The notes: generated by a model from the sequence alone, not told the origin. 64,000 nt of DNA from Ascaris suum (GCA_013433145.1 CM024176.1:7488520-7552519), one strand, 5' to 3'; shown: positions 28,301 to 37,138, counted from the stretch's first letter. Made by a program: numbers and translations.

Positions 28301-31300
28301 TGCTTCATTACGAGGAGGGAGTGACAACCTTGAAAATTCATTGTAATGCATGTAGTTGTCGTTTTTGTATGGTTCATAAATTCTTACCTGAAGTATTTGA
28401 ACGTGCGATTCCCTTTTGTCCAAAGAGAAAAATTAGCGGAGCTGAGGAGTTCCAGAGAAGTTATTCTTTTCACGCACTGTAGCCGACTGGTATCTTTCAA
28501 AGAATTCAGCTCATTTTTAAACGGCTTTTGATGTTGATAGATTAATTCCGCGCTTTGCAAAAGCGAATCTGCATATATACCTGTATCTATCTATCTACCC
28601 GATATTTATAATTGCATGCAACTGAAATAAGAGTTAGCAGATTTTGTGGATCCGAGGTACATGACAAGTTAACTTGTAGCATCTTACTTTACGTTGATTT
28701 ATTCACTTGAGCTCAGAGGCTTAGTAGATGCAAAAAATCTCTATGCACATCACACCTCTCGAACTTTCCGCGTAAACCAACGAGGTCTCAAAAAAAAAAC
28801 CCGGATCCTTTTTAGAACTCTTTCACTAACCGTGGAATCAATTAACACAAGAAAGCATTAGTTGGCAAAATTTGCTTTTTTCTGGTACCTTACGACACCA
28901 CTTGCCTCGATGAAGCGAATGCAAAAGCGCATTATTGCATCTTTTGTGATGCGTTCGAGAAAGAGACATTCGCGGAGGACCTGCTAAAACTGCTAAAAAT
29001 GCAAAGCTCATTGTTTTTCTGTGAAGCAGAAAGAAAAGTGCTAGACCTGAAATGGGTTTATCGGTCTTCATTTCATACCGTGATGTTTAAAAGTCGGAGA
29101 AGGATTACTTCTCGGAAGCCACCAATTTCACTAGGTTTTGAGATTTTGGAGATCTCGACTGTTAAGTTTATGTGCAATACTTCGTATCCAAACTCATTTT
29201 CTAGTTTGAACCACATTGCCCATGTGAATTTAAGAGCTGCGGTTTCTTCGTTGGTACTCATCAACTTCTTTATTAGTTTTTAAAGCGACTGCTGATAATT
29301 TTCATCGCTTATCCACTCCACCTGTTTGTTGTTTTTGGACTCTGCTTATATTATTTTACAGTATGGACAGGCCTTATTTATGTTCCTCTAAATTCTGAAT
29401 TCCTCTTCTCCTCATTCTCATATATCGTTCTTCCGTTGAGTGAGCTAGAGCTTGCGAAATTTGTTGACACTAATCTCAGCGCGGAGTGCTACTCATTACT
29501 TCCGATTGATAAATATTCGCATCAGCGGGGATTTCATTGAAGCGTTGGATAAAATTGATAAGCTGATAGATAATCGTAAAAATTTTTCTCCTAAAAAAGT
29601 AATTTAGGGAATAATTCCCATTATTTCGTCGGATCCGACGGCGGTAGCTCATTCTGGAAACGGCCATTGAACGGGTGGCAAGTGGAAAATGCGGGTTTCG
29701 CAGTAAGTGCTTCCTTTGTTCGGCATCCTTTCAGCCAAGTACAAGTTGTGTTGCGATTGTTTCCAAACACTTCCTTCCTGGAGCTCTCTTGTGAGGAAAT
29801 TATCAAGCGCATGAGTCATTCTTTGTCCACGTAGCTCACATCGCGATCATCAGCGTGACATCGAAATGTTTTTCTGCCTGTGAAGGAGTCTGCGGTTGTC
29901 AGTCTACTGCATCTGAGGAAAAGCCCCCATGCGCCTCACATCTTCGGCTTCTACGACAAGATAGCCAAATGTGGGGATCAAGGGGCTGTCAAAAGTGCGA
30001 AGCGGTGAATTTGAAGATAACCAAGCCACAGAAGTGAATGATGATTGCCGAAGACGTCAGTTGCCACGTCGGAAGAACCGACGAACGTACGCCCTTACAA
30101 TTTCAGCGATTGCTGCGAGGGTAGCTGATGCATGAGTTTTTCGGAAGGACCACTGAACAAAAAAAATGCATTCAAATTATGCCACATTCATTCTGATGGC
30201 CAACAAAGTTATTAAAAATCCGATCTGCAGCACTACAAATTTAGTCGTGCATAGTTTTTCGATTGCTTATGCATCTCAAGCATGCAAAATTAAATTCCTT
30301 GCTGTTGAAATAAGCGAGCGACGCGTTGTCGATTCGAAGTCATGTGACACAGGGAATGAAACAGCCTTTCGATTGCGTGATAAGCGATAAAAAATTAGAC
30401 TTCGAACACGACTTCCGATGTAATTAAACAGAGAGAGGGAGGACCGAGAATTTTTCTCAGCCATTTGAACAGCATTTAGAAATATCAACTTCCATAATTC
30501 ACATGCACGCCGTATAAGCTAAGGTGACAGGAACAGCGGAAGTTTTTTTTTTTCAACTTGAAACAAAAAAGAGAATGGAAGAAATTATCATTCGCCAGCG
30601 ATCCCCATTTTTTTTAGTGCTCTTCTGGTGAACTAAGTGCTCCCGACGATTGCTTCTTATTGCGTATACAGTCATCGTGGTACAATAACACAACCATGTA
30701 AAAGATCACACACAGCAAAAACAATGGGTTGTTCCATTCTCAGTGAGCGAATCAGTGAACCTTGGGGTCTCTGCGCCCCTCTCTATTTATGAGCGGAAGT
30801 GAGAAAGTACTGCGGCAACTTTGATAAGGGGTCTCCTACCACACCGTGACCTAACAACGAAAAAAGTTACTTACCGGGTGGATTCAAGCTAGATATCCAT
30901 TCCGTTTGAACATTAATCGAGTGTTTAGGTGAGCAAAGGTGTGAAAAGCCATGAAAGCAAGTACCTGAAAGAAGCAGCGCATGCTAGTCGACATAATTAA
31001 ATGGGCATTTCTATAACATCGTATTTCGCAATCTACTGACAGTGCTTTGGTGCAAAAAATATTTCCTATGAAGCGCTTTGACGTGCTAAACTGATGGGAT
31101 AAGTGGATTTGTTTTTGAGGGTTTCTTCCGCGTTTGGTATGATGAGTCGACTTGGAATCCAATTTTGAATCAGCTGAATACAGATCCGCTGGTTTTCGAC
31201 GAACTCACGAGGGCACAGTTTGTCGCTGACGCCGTTGCGCTAAGAGAGTATGCTTTCTCGAAATTCCACATTCAAAACGCTCCGAAAAGCCTTAACAAGT

Positions 31301-34300
31301 TATGAAAGGTGTGGAAAACATTACTAGCTGGTTTATTCGACAGAATGAGATGGTGAATTTTATGACTCAAAAGCGGTCATTCAGTGAATTTGCACTGAAC
31401 GACAAATGAGTCTTAACTTGAACAAAATTTGTATTTCAAGTACTTATGTCCAGTAGTTGTACCGATGGTGCAGTAGAAGCAGCTTAGAACTGTACAATAA
31501 TGTGAGGGTTGAGAGACGAGGTAACGATGGAGCTGTCAATACGCAGATTGGACCAACATGTGGTCTTCGATTAGCACGCGGATGACGGGACTGAGTTTGG
31601 GCAGCTTATATCACCCTGCCCAACTTCGCCTTCGTTTCCTCTGGGCATTTCCGATTCCGCCTCTTTTCCTTTATTTCGCCTCCTTTTTTGACTCCTGTTT
31701 CCTCCCAGCTTTGTTTCGTTTCGGATGCAGATGCGTCGGTTGCCAATTTTAGCTTGCGCCGCTAAGGCGGCTGGCCGTTTTTTGCTGTCGAGCTGCGCCA
31801 GCTTGTCGCCATGACGGCATTAATGAGCACGAGTATATTTGCAAATCGCGATAGAGGTACTCGAAAGTAGTAGAAAATCGCATAAGAAAATATAAATGGC
31901 TGTTTACTAACTTATCATATACTATTTTTACGAGATTTTTACTTTCTTTATTGTCGGCATCTGCCGTAATAAGAAGAAGCTTTACAGCTACTTACTGCGA
32001 CAAATTTTAGTCTTGTATTTCTTGCTTCATTTAATTTCGCTTAGCTCATTCATTTATATTTATGAATTCATACATATGTGCGGTATGGCAAACCCTGATA
32101 GAACATTAGGTTGTATAAATTCTCTCATTATCAACCTCGTTTGCATGCCAACGTGCACCTAAGTTTCCGTTATTTTCTTTCTAATTCCACATCCACTGCG
32201 CAACTATGGCATTGAGAAAGTATCACTTAAATTGTATATTTTTATAGGAGAGGATCGTTGGATTGGAAAAGAGTGCTTGATATAGCTTTCCTTTTGCGAA
32301 ATGAGAAGGAATTGGCGCCATGGTATGCGTTCATTGGAACGCTTGATCTTCTCATCGACACTTTTGAGAATACCGCAGATTGGGGACTTCTTCAGGTTCG
32401 TTATGCCCTCAGTTATGAAAATTCTACTAGCAGATTTCATACTTTCATATGCGAAGAGTATTCTCTTTAATTTTTTAAAAGCTTGCGCTTTTTCTATAAC
32501 TTGGCGATTCCGCGTTTCATTAACAATGCATGTTTGCTGTCTGAATTGGAGCGAAATCAATGAGTGCAAGTGAAACACAGAGACCTCTAATATCAGGTGC
32601 GAATGGAAAACCTTCTGCGGCGGCTTTTATCAAAGAGGTTGCAGTTCGCGACCTTGATTATTCTGCTGCCTTAGTTAGGACTTGAGGCCTCTATCGTGGG
32701 ATGAGTGAATTTTTTGACGTAAACATAAAAAGCGTTTAACCCATTGCGCACACTTTATTAACAAAGTGCCGTCGATGCGCCGAGCTCTCTACATGCTTAT
32801 TGAAAATGACAAATTTTTCCTGCACTTCGTTAACTCCTCATATTGTTTGTCCAGTTGTTTGTTTCTTACTGAAAAAGTTAACTAGGATAGTCACACGCAC
32901 TTTTGTTTGCGACAAACATGAACAAAAGAACGACGAGTACAGATGCTAATTTGGCGCCTGTTGCAGGCATTCGTTCAAAAGATTGTGCAGGAACGTTATT
33001 CTGCGATTGGGTGGAACATAACCGGCGAATGGAGCCAGGAGTAAGTTATCACCGGATGTTTCGCTAATTGTTTCTCCTTTCCAAAGGGTGCTTCGCCCGA
33101 TTACATTATCCTTTTCCTTCCCTTTTCCGTCACCTCCTCCCCCTCATTTGCAACAATCAGCTCCAGAAGTTCCTATGCTTTCGAAGTGGTTGCTTGTAAT
33201 AGCCAGGCGTCGACCAACAACAGGAAAGAATGAAGACTTCGTTGGAGATGCAATGTAACTACGTTTGGTCCCTCCATATTTATGCCAGTTATGCTGTGAG
33301 ACGGTTTGAAAATTCCTCCACGCTGGAGGCAAAACTGCTTTCAGGCTTTCTGTGACGGTCTTTCTGAATGCCTTGCGCTATAGCATAAGTCGAAATAAGC
33401 GTCGCTTAACGTTCTCTGTTGTGGAAATTTCCCTTGCTTTTGCCTTGACCGATATTGGAATTATTCATCGCGCTGTTTCCGGCTGAAATCATATGTGTCT
33501 GACTAATCGGGACACTTTACTCAATGAAGAAGATGCAAATTTTTTGAATAAGAAATTACGATAGAACATATTTCCAAGAGAAGCATATCAGCTAGGAAGA
33601 CACATCATCACCGATCTTAGTCTTTTTTTTAATGACAAGAGCATCACCTTCAGAGTGTTTGGCAAGTACAGATGGAACACCGTTTCCATTGCCAGTAATA
33701 ATGATCGATTCATGCGCTCATAGAGCAGCATGGGATTATTTACATGCATGAATTCATTTCAGCATGTTATCATCCTACATAACCGAATGGGCATGTGCTG
33801 TCGATCTGAAAGGTTGTCGCGAGTTGGCGGCCTCATCTATGACCACATTTGCAATTAACTGCGAGCGATCTATGTCGGGCACAGGCCTGTGCAACGCGTT
33901 CGTTTAATCCTTTTTTTAAAAGGCATTCATCGGGGAATCACTTATTTCGGAAAGATGGATTCACACTGCTAATAGGAGAGGCCGATTTTCATGTCTGACA
34001 AATTCGCTTCTTTTATGCTTCCTTTATAAATCTAAAGTGGAAGTACTATGAGGACTCCACATCCGTGCACACTGATTTTTCTGTGTGACTCTCAGACGGA
34101 CTCCTATGCTTAAACTGTGTTAAGAAACGTCTTCACGAGGTAGATAGCCTCATTTCCATTTGTGCTGTTGGAACGTCGTCTGAGATTATAGCCATTTGCT
34201 TATAGTATTTTCGACAAACAACGTTTGAGATCTGTGGTATAAGTTGGCGGAAAATTTCCAATTCATTCTGTACAACCGTCAGGTTGCATCGCAGAAAATT

Positions 34301-37138
34301 TTATTCATAGATCCGATGCAAACTGCTGTGTTATATGCTTCATTTAAAAATGAGTAACGTTTTATGGCCATCTGTTACTCATATGTTTTGCCGTTTCTGA
34401 AAAGAAATTTGATCGTATAATAAACCCATCACGAATAATTCTTTGCGGACTGAAAAATGATGGACTCTCACATCTAATCATTAAAACCTTTCAATTGGAA
34501 TAAAAAGAGCTAAGTGTTTGCTCCTACAAAAATTTGTACTTCACTGTGTGTGATGGTGCTGCCATACATCACATTCGTAATATTCTATTTTTTTAAAATA
34601 TTGTCTTTATCTTTGCCGGGTTTCTGAATAACACGGCTCGTTGTCTATGATGATGGACGTGTAAAAGGGAAAGAACTTTTACGAATAGGAAGAGTGTTTC
34701 TGAAGCGTTTCAACGAAATAAAACAAGGTCGTTGCTGATGAATCTAATTGGAAATTGAAGTGTTGTCGTTCGCATTTGGGGTTCGCCATCCTCTCAGCTT
34801 TCTCTCCGAAAACAGTCGTTTTTGATTTGCATCAGGTTACATTGCATTCCTAGCACATGACCAGTATGCAAATTCAAACATAATTTTTAGTTTGCCACCG
34901 GATGTGAGACGATCACAGTATTGTTGGGGAACATATGAGAACGCCGATCCAAACGGTGTCGTTGGAAAAATGTATGATTGGTTTGCCGAGAATTCGAAAT
35001 ATTTCGAGCGTGATACGGATAAGCTACTCGAAGGAATGGCATGCACAAGAGACACAGCGAAGTTCAATGCGTAAGTTGCGTTGAGGAGGAAACGTGTTGC
35101 TTTATGCTTAATCTCTTCTAATCTTACAGTTAGCTCATTTCCCATCATGTAATTCTTAGAAATATTTTCTATGAATCTTCAGTAATTTTTTCTTCATCGG
35201 AAAACGAAGTTCGTCTTCTTTACTCCTTCTCCAAATTTTTCAAAATCTCGTTTTATTTCAATAAACTGAGCGCTGTAGGAATCTCTCATATTTTGTTTGA
35301 TTGCGTTATGAAGTTAGTAATATTAAACTGCCAGAAAATATGTTAATTAAAGTTGAGTATATTTCCTCATGCGCCTTAGACTGTTGAGTTTTCCTCTTGA
35401 CTGCACTGCAGGTGTATATGTTTGAGTGAAGCCACGTTTCCACAATGAATTCATAGCACTTATGGTTGACATGGCCAATTCGTCAAAATGCCCTGCTATT
35501 GCATTTTGCATTCCAGTTCAATTGATTTTCAGCGCATCTGTTTAGAGTATAATATGAGAAAGGAATGATTAGCGTATTGGCATACATCCTACTCACGGTG
35601 AACGAAGGAATGATTTCTTATGCAAAATTTCTGCCAAACGGAAATGTTTTCAATATTGTAGGGAAAGTCATAGTGGAATTAGAGTTGCCTTGACGGCAGC
35701 GTCGAAGACATAACGGCATGTCATTAGCGAGCATTATTAGTTTATTTCACCACTTTTGATACGTTTCAAGTTCTGTTCGTGATTTAATCTCTATACTCGT
35801 TGGCACAGTTTCTAAATGTTCTTTTGCAGATTAGTTTCTCTTACAATTCTGCTGTTTCTTTCAGACTTATAGCCGATACATTGACGGGTAAATTGCCATC
35901 CAAGATGCTCGGTTATCTTGGAAACCATGATTCAACTGGCCAACTACTTTGGAGTTACTTCGAGCGAAATCCGGCCGAAATTATCTATGGTGTTCCTAGC
36001 ACACTTGACTATATGAATGCGGCTATGAAAAAGTGGAAGAAGCAAGCTGATGTCGATCAGGTAGGCTTTGAATAACAGTTACCTGAAACATTATCACCTG
36101 TTTTAATGAATGTCGAAACGGCAGGCACTATCGTTTTTCTAAGCCGCTTCAGTGGGCTTCAAGGAGCTGTTATGCTTTTATTTGAAAATCTGTCATATTC
36201 AAATGCATATTTGGTTTATTTGCGTTAAAACATCCTCTCTTTTTGGTGCTAATGCTTTTCAACAGTATGTGCGATTTCAAATTTCTTCAAAGAAGGCCCG
36301 TTGGAAGGAATCGAGCAGTAATTTTGTGGCCGAGATTTTCGTTCATTGAATTTGAGGCCTGATGGACTAATTTTGGTCACTGCACGTTTGAATACAGTTC
36401 TCGATAGTATTGCTTTACCTAACACTCATCACTAAAGATAACGAAATTTCACACAAATCCTTCACATTGGGCCTTTCTCATTTGTTTGTCCCCTTCGCAG
36501 AGGTATTTTCGAGGAGATTAGCTATGAATTCAATTCCGCTCCGAATTTGGTCACCTTCCTTCCTGGAGGTGCCATTTCACACAAACTCACGACAGATTCA
36601 CACTTATCTTCATATATCTGATTCCTGCATCGTATGAAACAATGAAGTCGTACTGCCAACTGAGTCGGTTTGTGCTATTCCATTCTTTAGTGATTTCCTG
36701 TGAAATTCCGCCATTTGGACCTCACTGAAATTTGTTTAATCGCTTAAGATGTTGGAAGGTCTGAAGGAATGATAAGATCTATCCCTCGAAATTTGCATAA
36801 TCGCTCGACATTGTGCATGCTATTCAAATTTATGACCTCTTATTCAGGTGTGATAGCACTCGGTATGGGTACCAGGCAAAGGTGGTCGCTGAGTTCGTCT
36901 CAGCCAAATTTCCTTGAATAATTCACCAGTCTTATATGAATCCTCTTTTAATTTCCGCCGGATGTTTTAGGCGATCGCGTTCTTGAACGGAAATGGCGCA
37001 GAATTGCTCTCCGATGATGACAAAAAAGCTATGCGCAGTGCAATCCAGACTGTTAACGATAGGATTGAATGGATCGCTGATAACGTGCCATCTATCTCAA
37101 GCTGGCTGAAGAACCATGTCGGAGATTTTTATGAGTGA
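1269..37138 (+). CDS. Gene A: tandem two-domain M1 zinc aminopeptidase, 5' partial, 36 exons
   Basis: The product is an M1 metallopeptidase that removes N-terminal residues from peptides; relatives in strongylid worms sit on gut microvilli. The window shows 36 exons with matching phases, coding 1635 residues and a stop. Domain 1 (residues 1-721) has GAMEN at 91-95, the zinc motif HEISH at 127-131 with the third ligand Glu150, and catalytic Tyr210. Domain 2 (722-1635) starts with a full N-terminal beta domain, has CFDEP at 898-902, GAEEH in place of GAMEN at 1024-1028, HETVH at 1060-1064, Glu1083 and Tyr1142. Each unit ends in the helical ERAP1-like C-terminal domain. The protein ends in a hydrophilic helix, with no hydrophobic or GPI-type tail. 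The start codon is upstream of the window. The weak points are the fusion of the two domains at 15002/17123 and exon A14. The rest of the model rests on recognisable M1 sequence and shared phase. Confidence 0.8.
1959..2079 (+). CDS. Gene A exon A2 (domain 1)
   Basis: Codes residues 41-80, starting with RIWGWPGQEEYLEWA. Acceptor CCTTTCAG, donor GTATAC. Its 121 nt equal gene B exon B8 exactly. Ends one base into the codon for Asp81. Confidence 0.93.
2424..2515 (+). CDS. Gene A exon A3 (domain 1, GAMEN exon)
   Basis: Codes residues 81-111 with an intact GAMENYG motif (GAMEN at 2453-2467). In M1 exopeptidases the Glu of this motif binds the substrate's free amino end. Acceptor TTGCAG; the donor GTCGCA is weak, but the same end point is used in gene B exon B9 (92 nt in both). 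Confidence 0.93.
3232..3414 (+). CDS. Gene A exon A4 (domain 1, zinc site)
   Basis: Codes residues 112-172. It holds HEISHQWFGDTVT (HEISH at 3277-3291), then SEGFAT, where the Glu lies 18 residues after the second His, as M1 zinc ligands require. The exon is 183 nt, the same as gene B exon B10, and is in phase 0 at both ends. Domain 1 therefore looks catalytically competent. Confidence 0.95.
4246..4348 (+). CDS. Gene A exon A5 (domain 1), GC splice donor
   Basis: Codes residues 173-206, with YSHPLYDVDGPFFD at the end. The end is set by homology: gene B exon B11 is also 103 nt, stops after GPEFD and has a normal GT donor. Here the equivalent point reads GATG|GCATGT, so the intron would begin with GC. 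An alternative GT at 4334 would need the next exon to start at 5317 and would insert about 24 extra residues. Confidence 0.78.
5389..5537 (+). CDS. Gene A exon A6 (domain 1, catalytic tyrosine)
   Basis: Codes residues 207-256, starting DITYKKGGSIL. The Tyr (5397-5399) is the residue that stabilises the transition state in M1 enzymes. Acceptor TTTCTCTTCAG is near consensus. Length 149 nt equals gene B exon B12. Confidence 0.88.
6103..6183 (+). CDS. Gene A exon A7 (domain 1), GC splice donor
   Basis: Codes residues 257-283, including DWCGRPMNVTRFLDPWFLQQ, the end of the catalytic domain. The intron that follows starts CAG|GCAAGT, the classic form of a GC-AG intron. The matching exon B13 ends at a normal GTAGGT. 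Phase 0 at both ends. Confidence 0.9.
6813..7005 (+). CDS. Gene A exon A8 (domain 1, small beta domain)
   Basis: Codes residues 284-347, starting DFPLVTVTNNQL and continuing through WPIPLYWKNY, the beta-sandwich that joins the catalytic and C-terminal helical domains. Its counterpart is gene B exon B14 (193 versus 190 nt). Ends one base into a codon. Confidence 0.93.
7340..7550 (+). CDS. Gene A exon A9 (domain 1)
   Basis: Codes residues 348-417, including IHWDMGNAESTSYLRVDYDD, the start of the C-terminal helical domain. Acceptor CACCTTTAG, donor GTAAGT. The counterpart is gene B exon B15. Confidence 0.92.
8276..8441 (+). CDS. Gene A exon A10 (domain 1, C-terminal helical domain)
   Basis: Codes residues 418-473, with VLDLITTILPKYPHYATFK and a second helix ending YELFK. 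The split codon with A9 gives Thr418. It is homologous to exon A31 in domain 2. Confidence 0.92.
9016..9089 (+). CDS. Gene A exon A11 (domain 1, C-terminal helical domain)
   Basis: Codes residues 474-497, AGIRRWLEENYNILGYNTTG and four more. The acceptor is TTATAG rather than the AG four bases later, because only this keeps the frame; length is then 74 nt, the same as its domain 2 counterpart A32. Confidence 0.88.
9830..9964 (+). CDS. Gene A exon A12 (domain 1, C-terminal helical domain)
   Basis: Codes residues 498-542, from DMARYLMLPYAVRYEVG to a short Cys-containing loop (VDCSN, DDCS). Acceptor AATACAG, donor GTAAGA. Counterpart of exon A33. Confidence 0.92.
11297..11319. repeat. Short perfect palindrome (10-bp arms, 3-nt loop)
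   Basis: TTGCATGGAA, three T bases, then TTCCATGCAA. Lies in the intron between A12 and A13. It could be a hairpin in RNA or a relic of a small inverted-repeat element; no target-site duplication was identified. Confidence 0.7.
12896..12907. repeat. G homopolymer run (12 G)
   Basis: A run of 12 G bases 55 bases upstream of exon A13. The length is likely variable and prone to sequencing error. Confidence 0.9.
12963..13145 (+). CDS. Gene A exon A13 (domain 1, C-terminal helical domain)
   Basis: Codes residues 543-603, with VHPDIRIAVYCSGI, the conserved helix pair of the ERAP1-like C-terminal domain. Acceptor TTTCAG, donor GTAATT. Counterpart of exon A34. Confidence 0.92.
14014..14115 (+). CDS. 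Gene A exon A14 (domain 1), tentative
   Basis: Codes residues 604-637, beginning VFSFTQFQQKASSERFAN. It is placed from a good acceptor (GTTGTTTCAG), from phase on both sides, and from the matching position of exon A35 in domain 2, with which it shares little sequence. The donor (CCAAG|GTCGTT) defines a 78-nt intron that is itself open and divisible by three, so it may sometimes stay in the message. Confidence 0.5.
14194..14317 (+). CDS. Gene A exon A15 (domain 1, C-terminal helical domain)
   Basis: Codes residues 638-679, from SGSQWMAEYLEANANEVM to SERRLDQ, matching the second half of exon A35 (QLLWSYFERNPAEI). Ends phase 0 at GTGAGC. The 5' boundary depends on the short intron before it; the reading frame itself is secure. 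Confidence 0.85.
14540..14574. repeat. Pyrimidine-rich low-complexity tract
   Basis: Mostly C and T (CCTCCCCCTCTTCTTCCCTC and similar) in the intron between A15 and A16. It makes nearby open frames look longer than chance and is not evidence of coding. Confidence 0.7.
14876..15002 (+). CDS. Gene A exon A16 (end of domain 1)
   Basis: Codes residues 680-721, with NDDQKQLLEKYYNRTSAQVD and WWKRHFPDI, the final helix. It aligns with the terminal exon A36 (DDDKKAMRSAIQTVN, ADNVPSI). The donor ATCT|GTAAGT is strong and in phase with exon A17. Read through instead of spliced, the frame adds 14 residues and stops at 15044-15046. Confidence 0.85.
15003..17122 (+). other. Interdomain intron of gene A (2.1 kb)
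   Basis: Separates the last exon of domain 1 from the first exon of domain 2. No recognisable exon inside. An ATG at 15569 begins a weakly signal-peptide-like stretch (MFKQLKLYSSWAVFAYVIYR), but its best donors do not clearly connect to A17. A promoter for a separate gene was not seen. Confidence 0.55.
17123..17298 (+). CDS. Gene A exon A17 (start of domain 2)
   Basis: Codes residues 722-780, with RLPQGYLKPLQYNIRVTPYF, the typical opening strand of an M1 N-terminal domain. The split codon with A16 gives Ser722. No Met occurs in this exon before the domain, so a separate gene starting here would need another upstream exon. Confidence 0.92.
18390..18534 (+). CDS. Gene A exon A18 (domain 2, N-terminal beta domain)
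   Basis: Codes residues 781-828, with PTELKLNAHRMVIDADDIVL, a conserved M1 strand. Acceptor TTTTCCAG. Ends one base into a codon at GTCTTT. Confidence 0.92.
19591..19741 (+). CDS. Gene A exon A19 (domain 2, N-terminal beta domain)
   Basis: Codes residues 829-878, including SANTNWTLSIKYTGFISG, the strand and YTG turn found in M1 N-terminal domains. Acceptor TGCATTTCAG, donor GTAAGT. Counterpart of gene B exon B5. Confidence 0.9.
20075..20241 (+). CDS. Gene A exon A20 (domain 2, CFDEP exon)
   Basis: Codes residues 879-934, with ARSLIPCFDEPSYKAKWQVT. PCFDEP is a hallmark of M1 peptidases, close to the substrate pocket. Acceptor TTTTTAG; donor GATG|GTTGGT is set by phase with A21. Confidence 0.9.
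21122..21285 (+). CDS. Gene A exon A21 (domain 2)
   Basis: Codes residues 935-989, with PPTPPMSSYLFALAVGHFAS and VRAWAWTGMEKYTEFALK. It corresponds to exons A1 plus part of A2 in domain 1, so the intron position has moved between domains. Confidence 0.92.
21702..21758. repeat. CT-rich tract with CCTT repeats
   Basis: An imperfect run of TTCC/CTTC units in the intron between A21 and A22. Confidence 0.7.
22378..22444 (+). CDS. Gene A exon A22 (domain 2)
   Basis: Codes residues 990-1011, including VDFMATYFNYSFMMPKL, the helix before the GAMEN region. Shortest exon of the gene (67 nt). Acceptor ATTTTCAG, donor GTAAGT. Confidence 0.9.
22802..22962 (+). CDS. Gene A exon A23 (domain 2, altered GAMEN and first half of zinc site)
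   Basis: Codes residues 1012-1065. At the GAMEN position it reads GAEEHWGVM (GAEEH at 22837-22851): the key Glu (fourth position) remains, but Met and Asn are replaced. HETVH follows at 22945-22959. The exon ends directly after HETVHQ, so the intron splits the zinc motif, unlike domain 1. Altered specificity or activity is an inference. Confidence 0.92.
24328..24447 (+). CDS. Gene A exon A24 (domain 2, third zinc ligand)
   Basis: Codes residues 1066-1105, from WFGNLVTTEFFNRMFLNEAM onward. The Glu of NEA is 18 residues after the second His of HETVH, so all three zinc ligands are present. NEA replaces the usual NEG. Acceptor ATTTTAG, donor GTAAGT. Confidence 0.93.
25346..25462 (+). CDS. Gene A exon A25 (domain 2, catalytic tyrosine)
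   Basis: Codes residues 1106-1144, with FEVDSSPLTSKPVV and ending GIIYDK; the Tyr (25454-25456) is the transition-state residue. It lies inside a much longer open frame (24992-25507). The start is set by TATTGCAG and by phase, and it fits the domain 1 counterpart in length. Confidence 0.88.
26350..26481 (+). CDS. Gene A exon A26 (domain 2)
   Basis: Codes residues 1145-1188: GATLLHMLSNTVSPEVLQLG then YLKRYQYSNTVDADLW. Continues directly from YDK of A25, as in other M1 enzymes (YxKGA). Acceptor ACTTTAG. Confidence 0.93.
27093..27173 (+). CDS. Gene A exon A27 (domain 2)
   Basis: Codes residues 1189-1215, with LTDWNDRPLNVSELMDPWIY. Exactly 81 nt, like exon A7 in domain 1, and in phase 0 at both ends. 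A normal GTTGGT donor is used here. Confidence 0.92.
28011..28158 (+). CDS. Gene A exon A28 (domain 2, small beta domain)
   Basis: Codes residues 1216-1264, with ATYPVLKVVYDG and PAPYNYQWIIPVF. Counterpart of exon A8. Acceptor ACGAATTCAG, donor GTATGC. Confidence 0.9.
29608..29702 (+). CDS. Gene A exon A29 (domain 2, small beta domain)
   Basis: Codes residues 1265-1296, with SSFWKRPLNGWQVENAGFA, the last strand before the helical domain. Acceptor AATTTAG, donor GTAAGT. Chosen because it alone links the phases of A28 and A30. Domain 1 and gene B have no separate exon here. Confidence 0.82.
31120..31247 (+). CDS. Gene A exon A30 (domain 2, C-terminal helical domain)
   Basis: Codes residues 1297-1338: GFFRVWYDESTWNPILNQLN then FVADAVALRE. 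Same place as RVDYDD of exon A9. The acceptor TTTTTGAG is weak, but frame and homology are clear. Confidence 0.88.
31597..31623. repeat. Inverted repeat, 8-bp perfect arms
   Basis: TTGGGCAG and CTGCCCAA separated by 11 bases, at the edge of a pyrimidine-rich, GC-richer patch (about 31590-31800) in the intron between A30 and A31. The patch looks like an inserted repeat, but no full element could be defined. Confidence 0.5.
32248..32395 (+). CDS. Gene A exon A31 (domain 2, C-terminal helical domain)
   Basis: Codes residues 1339-1388, with LDIAFLLRNEKELAPWYAF and a helix ending ADWGLLQ. Acceptor TTTATAG. Counterpart of exon A10. Confidence 0.92.
32967..33040 (+). CDS. Gene A exon A32 (domain 2, C-terminal helical domain)
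   Basis: Codes residues 1389-1412, AFVQKIVQERYSAIGWNITG and four more. It has the same length (74 nt) and phase as exon A11. Confidence 0.92.
33763..33888 (+). CDS. Gene A exon A33 (domain 2, C-terminal helical domain)
   Basis: Codes residues 1413-1454, from DMLSSYITEWACAVDLKGC to a loop SMSGTG. The donor at GGCCT|GTGCAA is weak but is the only nearby GT whose phase fits A34. Confidence 0.85.
34891..35070 (+). CDS. Gene A exon A34 (domain 2, C-terminal helical domain)
   Basis: Codes residues 1455-1514, with LPPDVRRSQYCWGTYENADP, parallel to VHPDIRIAVYCSGI of A13. Acceptor AATTTTTAG, donor GTAAGT. Confidence 0.93.
35865..36060 (+). CDS. Gene A exon A35 (domain 2, C-terminal helical domain)
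   Basis: Codes residues 1515-1580, with LTGKLPSKMLGYLGNHDSTG and LLWSYFERNPAEI. Domain 1 splits this region into A14 and A15. Ends phase 0. Confidence 0.93.
36971..37138 (+). CDS. Gene A terminal exon A36 with stop codon
   Basis: Codes residues 1581-1635, with DDDKKAMRSAIQTVNDRIEW and WLKNHVGDFYE, then TGA at 37136-37138. The C-terminus is hydrophilic, so no membrane tail or GPI signal. No AATAAA poly(A) signal was seen in the next 350 bases. Confidence 0.94.
   Translation, partial: AIAFLNGNGAELLSDDDKKAMRSAIQTVNDRIEWIADNVPSISSWLKNHVGDFYE

Noticed and set aside
31558..31752. Phe/Leu-rich open frame
   Set aside because: Explained by a pyrimidine-rich tract inside an intron; no start or splice support.
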